A stretch of DNA of 45,681 bases from assembly GCA_030431855.1 (NCBI GenBank), contig JAUIII010000001.1:89089-134769 (forward strand), in the 5' to 3' direction. Source of the stretch: a bacterium. GTDB lineage: Bacteria; Patescibacteriota; Saccharimonadia; Saccharimonadales; Saccharimonadaceae. Within the stretch, counting starts at the first letter, position 1. Each line of letters begins with the position of its first letter. The notes below the pieces were generated by a model. The model ran no database searches. It worked only from the letters and a program-made list of their open reading frames with translations, and had not been told where the DNA came from. The translations under genes and the position numbers were made by a program. Positions 40,274 through 45,681 of this stretch are shown here, in pieces.

Positions 40274-41026
40274 CTATGGATAGTACATCAGGCCGGTTGT
40301 GTCGCAGGCTCCCTCTGCGGGGGTGCTGTCGGTATGAGTAGTGTGGAATACGATTGATGGATCGTTGGCAACCCGGTTTTCAAGACAAAATGCGGTCGCG
40401 TCATTGCTTGGGGTAACGGTAGGATCTGGTAGCGGTACTGTATTGCCATTAATAACCACCGGAAACGTGCCACCTTGGTCGAGAAAATCTTGAATCATAG
40501 ATGCGACGCCAGCGTTACAGGCGGCTCCACAGCTGAGTGATGGAACGCTATCGCAGCTGGGGTGTTGCCCAAGGTTTTGACATACGGCGCTATTCCATAT
40601 GGTATTAGAACCCGAAGTTCCCTTTACGTGCATCTTTGCGCCGTTTTTATTACCAGCAAACGAACACGAGGTTACGGTTGGCAGCGAAGAAAGATTGGCG
40701 TTACATGCGTTCAAAAAGAGCTGTGCATTTTGGTCTTCATCGAGTCCGGTATACTGCCACGAGCCAGTCGCGTTGGTGTATAGCACCATAGCCGAACGGA
40801 CTGATGGCGCGAAATCGGTGCCCGCAAGGTTTGGTGGAAAATAATCTTTAAAGTTAAGATTAGATTTTAGTGCGCTGGTGGCGAGCTGCAGGTCGCTTTT
40901 TATTGCATTGGTGGACGTGCGGGTTTGCCACGCACCGTACGCGTACACGGATACACCGGCAAGTATGGCGAGTGCAGCAATAATCACGAGGACTTCTACT
41001 ACTGTAAAGCCGAGGCGTTTATACAT
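40274..41026 (-). CDS. Type IV pseudopilin-like protein
   Basis: A 250-residue secreted filament-type protein. The N-terminus MYKRLGFTVVEVLVIIAALAI is a class III prepilin signal: prepilin peptidase would cut between Gly6 and Phe7, leaving Glu at position 5 of the mature chain and a long hydrophobic assembly helix. The globular part contains about ten cysteines (CNANL, TSCSF, SAVCQ, PSCDS, LSCGAACNAG, FCLEN, GACDTT), so it is probably disulfide-bonded outside the cell. It could be a minor pilin for competence or host attachment. No assembly ATPase or PilC is in the window. It has a leaderless-type promoter. Confidence 0.85.
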   Translation of the reverse strand: MYKRLGFTVVEVLVIIAALAILAGVSVYAYGAWQTRTSTNAIKSDLQLATSALKSNLNFKDYFPPNLAGTDFAPSVRSAMVLYTNATGSWQYTGLDEDQNAQLFLNACNANLSSLPTVTSCSFAGNKNGAKMHVKGTSGSNTIWNSAVCQNLGQHPSCDSVPSLSCGAACNAGVASMIQDFLDQGGTFPVVINGNTVPLPDPTVTPSNDATAFCLENRVANDPSIVFHTTHTDSTPAEGACDTTGLMYYP

Positions 41027-41032
41027 AAGCTT

Positions 41033-41041
41033 ATTGTAACA
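41033..41041 (-). promoter_or_regulatory. -10 box giving a leaderless start of the pseudopilin
   Basis: TGTTACAAT on the minus strand (box 41038-41033) is an extended -10 and ends 6 nt before the ATG at 41026. Confidence 0.55.
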
Positions 41042-41060
41042 AATAAAGAGATAAAACGAA

Positions 41061-41121
41061 AAGAGCCCGCCCCCGAAGAGCGACCTGGCGAACGAAGATA
41101 TCTCTTCGGACGCGGGCTCTT
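41061..41121 (-). terminator. Terminator-like hairpin after the 41139 gene
   Basis: AAGAGCCCGC (41061-41070) and GCGGGCTCTT (41112-41121) form a perfect 10-bp stem. The 41-base loop has its own small stem (CCGAAGAG with CTTCGG-type pairing). On the minus strand it is followed by TTTTCGTTTT. Confidence 0.75.
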
Positions 41122-41138
41122 GACGGGTGCGGGCTGGG

Positions 41139-41468
41139 TCACGCGGGCTGCGGCGACGGCGCGTCGTGGTGGACGAAGAGCAGCGGCATGACCACCGCTC
41201 CGATCATCAGCATGATCGCGAGGGCGGTCGGGAGCATGACGAACGACATCAGCATGTCGGTTCGGTGCGTCAGATCGCTGATGTAGTAGCCGTCGCAGGC
41301 GCCGCTGATGGCGCAGTCTGCCAGGTTGGCCTTGTTGCGCAGGATCGCGCTCCAGCCTGTCCACGCCTCCCGGGCGAAGTACAGGCTCTCTGCGACCGTG
41401 ACAGTCACCAGTGTCGCGATCAGGGCGACCTCTCCCTTGCTCAGCTTCTTGCGTGTGTGCGAACGCAT
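41139..41468 (-). CDS. Small GC-rich membrane protein, probably acquired
   Basis: A 109-residue protein with two membrane helices (EVALIATLVTVTVAESLYF and MLMSFVMLPTALAIMLMIGAVVMPLLF) and a short outer loop with two cysteines (LADCAISGACDG). Not recognised. The gene is visibly richer in G and C, with C/G-ending codons, unlike its neighbours. It still has its own signals: TATAAT (41513-41508), AAAGGAG 4 nt before the ATG, and a strong hairpin terminator. A recent transfer, possibly from a high-GC actinobacterial host, is plausible. Confidence 0.7.
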   Translation of the reverse strand: MRSHTRKKLSKGEVALIATLVTVTVAESLYFAREAWTGWSAILRNKANLADCAISGACDGYYISDLTHRTDMLMSFVMLPTALAIMLMIGAVVMPLLFVHHDAPSPQPA

Positions 41469-41507
41469 GGCACTCCTTTCGATAGGTACGGGCCTTACGT
41501 TGCTAGT

Positions 41508-41513
41508 ATTATA
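41508..41513 (-). promoter_or_regulatory. -10 box of the GC-rich gene
   Basis: TGATATAAT on the minus strand is an extended -10 about 40 nt before the ATG at 41468, with SD AAAGGAG at 41479-41473. Confidence 0.6.
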
Positions 41514-41570
41514 TCACAAAAATTAGAATAAGTAAAGTACTTGCGCTACCAACAGCACTTGCGTCCTCTG

Positions 41571-43895
41571 CTAGCTAGCTTTTTTACGTGCTCGTGGGCG
41601 GCGGGCGCCTTTGGCGGGTGCTTCGGCCAGGAGTTTCTTGGCTTCGTCGTGGGTGATGCTTTTTGGGTCGGTGTCTTTGGGGATCTTGGCGTTCTTTTTG
41701 CCATCGGTAATGTAGGGGCCAAAGCGGCCGTTCAGTACTTTTATACCGTCGCCAAAGTCAGCAATGTTCTTTTCGGCCTCGGCCTTGAGCTTTTCAGCGT
41801 ACAACTCGAGTGCACGCTCTAGCGTGATATCGTGCGGGTCGTCTTCTTTTAGGCTGACGTACAGTGGTTTCGTAGATTTTGTCTTGGTGCCGACCTGCAG
41901 GAATGGTCCAAAACGCCCAACATTCGCGCGAATTGGCAGGCCGTCTTCTGTTTCGCCGAGGAGGCGTGGTAGTTTAAATGCCTCGAGCGCTTCTTCAAGT
42001 GTAATCGTCTCTAGTTTCGCCCCTTTTGGCAAGGGTGCAAACTCTGGTTTTTCATCGTCGTCTTGGCTGCCTAGCTGTAGCATAGGGCCGAAACGGCCGA
42101 AACGAGCCAAAATAGGTTTGCCGCTCTTCGGGTCGATGCCGACTTCTCTGTTCGTGCCTACTTTACTGCGGTCAATATCGCCAGATTTAGCGATGAGTTC
42201 ATGGAATGGATCGTAGAAATCTTGCAGCATTTTATTGCGAGCCAAGCTATTTTCGGCAATGTCATCAAAATGCTCTTCTACGCTAGCGGTAAAACCGTAG
42301 TTCACGATGGGTTCAAAATGATTCGTCAGAAAGTCAGCGATGAGTTCGCCAGCAGGGGTTGGGATCAGCTTTCCTTTGGTTGACCCCGTCTTTTCCTGTA
42401 CAATTTCGCGGTCTACTTCACCCTCGAGTAGTTTTAACACCACTACATCACGCGGTTCGCCCTCGCCGTCACCCTTTTCTACGTAGCCACGGGTCTGCAC
42501 GGTGTCGATAATCGTCGCGTAGGTGCTCGGCCGGCCAATACCCAGTTCTTCGAGTTTCTTCACTAGACTACCTTCAGTGTAGCGTGCTGGTGGCCTAGCA
42601 AACACTTCCCTCGCCTCTATTTCAGATGCGCCCAGCGTATCTTTGGCTTTTAATGGTGGTAAGATTTCTTCTTTGCCACCACCGTACACGCGCAGGAAGC
42701 CATCAAAGACGATCACCTCGCCCTTAGCGATGAATGTTCGTTTATCGCTAGAGATTGTCACCGTCACAGTGGTTTTTTCTAGCTTAGCAGGTGCCATTTG
42801 GCTGGCGAGTGTGCGGCGTCGTATCAAATCATATAATTTCTGATCGTATTCATTGTTGCTGGCGGTTTCGCGGGTCATGTCGGTCGGACGAATGGCTTCG
42901 TGCGCTTCCTGGGCAGATGCATTCTTTGCCTTGAACTTGCGCACGGTTGAATATTCTGGGCCATAGAGTGACTTTATATAGTCGGTGGCTGCAGCGATTG
43001 CTTGTCCAGATAGTACAGGACTATCGGTACGCATGTAGGTAATTTTTCCGTCTTGGTACAGCTTTTGCGCGCTCGACATAGTGGCTTTAGAGCCATAGCC
43101 AAGCTTGCTGTTGGCTTCCTGCTGCAAGGTGCTGGTAGTAAATGGTGCGGCGGGGTTGCGCGTACCAGGCGTTTTTGACACGTCACTTACAGTGTACACA
43201 GCGTCTTTTAGGCTCGCCAGGAACGTGGCGGCGTCGGCTTCGCTGTCAAATCGCTCGCTCAGCTCGGCTTTGAATTCTTGGCCATCGTGAAATAGCATCG
43301 CGGTGACTTTAAATTGGCTGCTGCCTTCAAACGCGTTGATTTCGCGTTCGCGCTCGACCAGGAGTCGCACCGCAGGGCTCTGTACGCGGCCAGCACTCTT
43401 GCCACCAGGTACCTTTTGCCATACAACTGGGCTCAGTTCAAAGCCCACGATTCGGTCGAGAATCTGACGCGCTTGCTGAGCTTCTACAAGATGCATATCT
43501 ACTGTGCGCGGGTTCTTCACCGCCTCTTCTATGGCAGTTTTTGTGATTTCGTGGAACACGATACGCTTGGTGGTTTTCGTATCCAGGCCCAAGACTTCAC
43601 ACAAATGCCAGGCAATGGCTTCCCCTTCGCGGTCTTCATCGGTCGCTAGCCATACGGTGTCAGATGCTTTCGTAGCTTTTTTTAGCTCGCTAATTACTTT
43701 TCGTTTCTCAGGGTCGATTTCATATATAGTTTCAAATCCATTCGCTACGTCAACACCTGGGCGGCCGTCTTTGGTCTTTTTCGCGATACTGCGAATATGG
43801 CCAATACTCGAGAGTACGGTAAAATCACTCCCGAGATATTTCTCGATAGTTTTCGCCTTGGCTGGTGACTCTACGATGACTAGGTTTTTGCTCAT
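41571..43895 (-). CDS. topA: DNA topoisomerase I
   Basis: Type IA topoisomerase that relaxes negative supercoils. The Toprim domain is at the start (KNLVIVESPAKAKTIEKYLG, then ATDEDREGEAIAWHLCEVLG), HEITKTAIEEAVKNPR follows, and the catalytic tyrosine is in KITYMRTDSP. After the core come two or three C-terminal repeats of the form LGETEDGLPIRANVGRFGPFLQVG and DGIKVLNGRFGPYITDGKKNAKIPK, typical of bacterial enzymes without zinc fingers, and a basic tail (GARRPRARKKAS). The 774-residue length is normal. TATTAT (43931-43926) is the probable -10. Confidence 0.96.
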   Translation of the reverse strand: MSKNLVIVESPAKAKTIEKYLGSDFTVLSSIGHIRSIAKKTKDGRPGVDVANGFETIYEIDPEKRKVISELKKATKASDTVWLATDEDREGEAIAWHLCEVLGLDTKTTKRIVFHEITKTAIEEAVKNPRTVDMHLVEAQQARQILDRIVGFELSPVVWQKVPGGKSAGRVQSPAVRLLVEREREINAFEGSSQFKVTAMLFHDGQEFKAELSERFDSEADAATFLASLKDAVYTVSDVSKTPGTRNPAAPFTTSTLQQEANSKLGYGSKATMSSAQKLYQDGKITYMRTDSPVLSGQAIAAATDYIKSLYGPEYSTVRKFKAKNASAQEAHEAIRPTDMTRETASNNEYDQKLYDLIRRRTLASQMAPAKLEKTTVTVTISSDKRTFIAKGEVIVFDGFLRVYGGGKEEILPPLKAKDTLGASEIEAREVFARPPARYTEGSLVKKLEELGIGRPSTYATIIDTVQTRGYVEKGDGEGEPRDVVVLKLLEGEVDREIVQEKTGSTKGKLIPTPAGELIADFLTNHFEPIVNYGFTASVEEHFDDIAENSLARNKMLQDFYDPFHELIAKSGDIDRSKVGTNREVGIDPKSGKPILARFGRFGPMLQLGSQDDDEKPEFAPLPKGAKLETITLEEALEAFKLPRLLGETEDGLPIRANVGRFGPFLQVGTKTKSTKPLYVSLKEDDPHDITLERALELYAEKLKAEAEKNIADFGDGIKVLNGRFGPYITDGKKNAKIPKDTDPKSITHDEAKKLLAEAPAKGARRPRARKKAS

Positions 43896-43962
43896 GGTTC
43901 ATTTCTCACTGAAACACAAGGCTTAATAATACGCAACTTTTTAAAAAATGCAAATAAAACTG

Positions 43963-44086
43963 TTGACATCTGGCGCAAGCAGGAGCACTATAGGGGTGTA
44001 GACGCGATTAATGTATTTTGTTAATCACACCATTGACGACATACGAACCTTGCGGATACAAACACTAAAACCAAAGGAGAAGGACT
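43963..44086 (+). promoter_or_regulatory. Promoter and folded leader of the 44087 ORF
   Basis: TTGACA (43963-43968) is a perfect -35, but the -10 is unclear (TATAGG at 43989 is 20 nt away). The leader contains GGTGT and ACACC arms around GATTAA/TTAATC (about 43995-44032), a two-part stem. AAAGGAGAAGG precedes the ATG. Confidence 0.5.
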
Positions 44087-44335
44087 ATGCAAAGACCACA
44101 ACCATTTGAGGGAGATTATTCGCATTTAGCAGAACGAGGAGTTCGATTTATTGACGCAGAACAAACGCTAGGCGTGGTAGGTGTCGCAATGACATCAGTC
44201 AGCGTTGAAGCCACTCCGTCGCGTAGGCCAATGCCGCGCCCCGTGGCTGGTCACCCAGAGGCGGATCCGCGCACTCGCGAAACCCACGTTCAGCCTCGCT
44301 ACACGGGCGTTATTTACGACTCAACCACCTACTAG
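44087..44335 (+). CDS. Small Pro/Arg-rich protein of unknown function
   Basis: An 82-residue soluble protein without membrane helix or cysteine. The N-terminal half may fold (FEGDYSHLAERGVRFIDAEQ, TLGVVGVAMTSVSVEATP); the C-terminal half is rich in Pro and Arg (SRRPMPRPVAGHPEADPRTR) and is probably flexible. Not recognised. AAAGGAGAAGG gives a very good ribosome site, and a -35 TTGACA lies 120 nt upstream. It is followed by a 22-codon ORF with its own SD. Confidence 0.55.
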   Translation: MQRPQPFEGDYSHLAERGVRFIDAEQTLGVVGVAMTSVSVEATPSRRPMPRPVAGHPEADPRTRETHVQPRYTGVIYDSTTY

Positions 44336-44371
44336 CACGCAGCCACGATATAAAACACACAGGAGACAAAC

Positions 44372-44440
44372 ATGAAACAACCAGGCAAATCACCCAAACA
44401 AAAGCTCGGCGTCGCAGCGCTTGAAGCTAGTAGTCACTAA
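44372..44440 (+). CDS. 22-codon microprotein ORF
   Basis: ATG 44372 after ACAGGAGACAAAC opens MKQPGKSPKQKLGVAALEAS and two more residues, ending at TAA 44438-44440. The SD and spacing are as good as those of real genes. It is basic at the start and helical at the end. The stop overlaps the end of dprA on the other strand by 4 bases. It is probably co-transcribed with the 44087 ORF. Function unknown. Confidence 0.45.
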   Translation: MKQPGKSPKQKLGVAALEASSH

Positions 44441-45294
44441 CGTAGAGTCCACTGGTTCGCGCCGAGCGAACGAATGGTACCGGCGATTTCCAGCATGGTG
44501 AGTGTGGTGGCGAATTCGCTTGAGCCCGCTCCTGTTTTCTGCAACAACGCATCGCCGTCTCGGGTACCTGCCTGTAGCAGCTGTATGATCTCTGTTTCGA
44601 GTGGCGTGCTACCCAGCGCCAAGCTTGCCTGTGGCTGCAATGTATCGGGCGCGATACGCTCGAGTACGTCTGTGTAGCTGGTAATTGGCGTGGCACCTTG
44701 TTTCAGCAGTGCGTTACAGCCAGCGCTCAGAGGGCTGGTAATATTACCTGGTACCACGAAAATCTCTTTCCCTTGCTCTAGCGCATGCGCGGCAGTATTC
44801 AACGTGCCACTTTTAGCCGCGGCTTCGGTAATGATGATGGCATCGGCAAGCCCGCTGACAATGCGATTTCTTTCCAGGAAATAGTGCGGCCTGGCTTCTT
44901 CGTCACGTGCGTATTCGCTCAGAATCGCGCCACCTTTCCCTACGATCTCTTCGGATAGACCTTTGTGCGCAGATGGATATATGCGTGGCAAGCCACAGCC
45001 GAGCACGGCGATAGTGGTCCCGCCTGCCTCTAGCGCACCCCTATGCGCGATACCATCAACACCAAGCGCGAGACCAGATACCACCACTACGCTACGCAGG
45101 GCCAGTTCGTATGCGAGCTGATGGGTAATTTCTCTACCATAGGCAGTGGGTTTTCGCGTGCCGATGATTGCCACAGATGGGCGACGTGTTTCAGGCAATG
45201 TACCGTAGCAATCTAATGTTTTAGGAGCATTAGCAATATTGGTTAATATCTGTAGATAATCTTGTTTCTCTGGAGAGAATGTATTGATTTTCAT
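44437..45294 (-). CDS. dprA: DNA processing protein DprA (Smf)
   Basis: DprA protects incoming single-stranded DNA during transformation and loads RecA on it. The Rossmann-like domain shows VAIIGTRKPTAYGREI, VVVSGLALGVDGIAHRGALEAGGTTIAVLGCGL, IYPSAHKGL, SEYARDEEARPHYFLERNRIVSGL and EAAAKSGTLNTAAHALEQGKEIFVVPG. A C-terminal winged helix follows (LGSTPLETEIIQLLQ to GTIRSLGANQWTLR). The N-terminal SAM-like domain is reduced, so the length of 285 is on the short side. TTGACA-16-TATCAC ends 7 nt before the ATG, a leaderless start. Confidence 0.95.
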   Translation of the reverse strand: MKINTFSPEKQDYLQILTNIANAPKTLDCYGTLPETRRPSVAIIGTRKPTAYGREITHQLAYELALRSVVVVSGLALGVDGIAHRGALEAGGTTIAVLGCGLPRIYPSAHKGLSEEIVGKGGAILSEYARDEEARPHYFLERNRIVSGLADAIIITEAAAKSGTLNTAAHALEQGKEIFVVPGNITSPLSAGCNALLKQGATPITSYTDVLERIAPDTLQPQASLALGSTPLETEIIQLLQAGTRDGDALLQKTGAGSSEFATTLTMLEIAGTIRSLGANQWTLR

Positions 45295-45301
45295 AAAAAA
45301 A

Positions 45302-45329
45302 GTGATAAAAAGTATTGACTTTATGTCAA
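45302..45329 (-). promoter_or_regulatory. dprA promoter
   Basis: On the minus strand TTGACA (45329-45324), 16 bases, TATCAC (45307-45302), then 7 nt to the ATG at 45294. Confidence 0.6.
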
Positions 45330-45343
45330 ATAAGTGCTAATAT
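45315..45343 (+). promoter_or_regulatory. Strong promoter of the edge RNA, interlocked with the dprA promoter
   Basis: TTGACT (45315-45320), exactly 17 bases, TAATAT (45338-45343). The -35 faces the dprA -35 within the palindrome TTGACTTTATGTCAA, so the two promoters cannot easily be used at once. Confidence 0.8.
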
Positions 45344-45349
45344 GGTGCA

Positions 45350-45681
45350 TGATTGGTTGATCTGCGAGGACAACCAAACGCACCTTATACCCCCTATTCT
45401 AACAGAATTCTGGTTCGCCAGAATTCATATGTTAGGTTGTGTATAGTGGCCGCTTGGCAGTAATCTACCCTCCACTTCCATCGGTAAAGGCTTCGGCCGG
45501 AAACACTATACGCATACTAACCCCTTTAACCCTTTTTCATTGGTTTTGTCGTATAAACGACTATCCAGTAGCACATCTGATGTGGGCGCCCACTTTCCGT
45601 GGAGTTATGTGCGAGCGCTTCGTTTGATGAAACCAGGGTGGTTGAAGGGTCAAATGGCCTCAGGTGATGCCCACCCTTACC
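45350..45681 (+). ncRNA. Folded non-coding RNA of unknown family (runs off the window)
   Basis: No gene-like frame exists, but stems are dense. GGTTG/CAACC (about 45355-45375) comes first. Next is CTAACA GAATTCTGG, a TTCG tetraloop and CCAGAATTC ATA TGTTAG (45399-45435), 15 bp with one bulge. GTATAGTG (45441-45448) pairs with CACTATAC (45504-45511) over 8-11 bp, enclosing GGC-TTCG-GCC (45489-45498). GTGGGCGCCCAC (45582-45593) follows. With a strong promoter this looks like an abundant stable RNA. I see no RNase P, tmRNA, SRP, T-box or 16S/23S start signatures. It could also be a long rRNA leader. Confidence 0.55.

Noticed and set aside
45439-45627. 62-codon ORF in the edge region
   Set aside because: It crosses several stable stems and has no ribosome site; the region reads as structured RNA.
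45350-45681. RNase P RNA, tmRNA, SRP RNA or T-box leader
   Set aside because: I looked for GAGGAAAGUCC-type, tRNA-like TTCGA, GGAAGGAAGC and AGGGTGGNACCGCG cores on both strands. Only a partial AGGGTGG was found, without the rest of a T-box.
1-45681. tRNA genes
   Set aside because: No GGTTCGANTCC-type T-arm in a cloverleaf context on either strand; the GTCGAATCC at about 26997 lies within conserved rsmH coding sequence.
1-45681. CRISPR array or insertion sequence
   Set aside because: No regularly spaced direct repeats, no transposase or integrase, and no terminal inverted repeats with target duplications were seen.
1-45681. UGA read as glycine (code 25)
   Set aside because: UGA ends xseB, the kinase, the regulator, cutA and others exactly at ATGA overlaps, and conserved proteins have no internal UGA.

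Overview
The window looks like a dense chromosomal segment of a reduced-genome bacterium of the Candidate Phyla Radiation, most likely Candidatus Saccharibacteria (TM7). This is inferred from gene content: a reduced dcw cluster, a VirD4/TraC-like conjugation-type ATPase, an isolated pseudopilin, a solitary Pif1-type helicase, a dimeric-type glycyl-tRNA synthetase and dprA/TfoX-type competence genes. There is no complete rRNA gene to confirm it. UGA ends many genes in ATGA overlaps, so the code is standard; this argues against Gracilibacteria/Absconditabacteria, which read UGA as glycine.

Layout. 1-4.3 kb: tightly overlapping operon xseA-xseB, membrane methyltransferase, membrane lipoprotein-like protein, soluble histidine kinase, single-domain response regulator, recO. 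4.4-6.5 kb: three unrecognised genes, one with a possible His/Cys protease-like dyad. 6.5-16 kb: glyS, a wHTH-TIR-like defence-type gene, then a run of small metabolic and housekeeping genes (CutA-like, SDR, HAD, serine hydrolase, FKBP, GNAT, APH-like kinase, DUF2200, TfoX-N, NUDIX, YbaK/ProX-like). 16-19.5 kb: six-TM membrane protein, membrane-anchored cupredoxin, MMPL exporter. 19.6-25.3 kb: KwaB-like (DUF4868) gene, Pif1-like helicase, GH1 glycosidase, YvcK/CofD-like factor, HAD, small membrane protein and a strong terminator. 25.4-34 kb: dcw cluster mraZ, rsmH, ftsL-like, ftsI, mraY, ftsW, murG, ftsQ-like, with two unusually long, structured spacers. 34-36.2 kb: long spacer, a gene interrupted by one in-frame TAG, a small orphan. 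36.2-45.3 kb, mostly minus strand: VirD4/TraC-like ATPase, a sigma-region-4/HARE-HTH protein with a perfect sigma-70 promoter, a pseudopilin, a GC-rich alien-looking small membrane gene, topA, two small plus-strand ORFs and dprA. 45.3 kb to the end: a strong promoter and a folded RNA that runs off the window.

Most striking patterns. (1) At least a dozen genes have a -10 box ending only 6-9 nt before the start codon and no Shine-Dalgarno sequence, so leaderless transcription appears to be a major mode here; operon-internal genes instead use SD sequences or ATGA coupling. (2) The 5' end of the FKBP gene has been copied in front of neighbouring genes, including a 17-codon leader ORF coupled to a HAD gene. 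(3) The mraZ-rsmH and rsmH-ftsL spacers hold extensive potential RNA structure, including a roughly 28-bp long-range helix. (4) A structured RNA gene starts at the right edge, from a promoter interlocked with that of dprA.

All functions are read from sequence motifs by eye; no database search or folding program was run.
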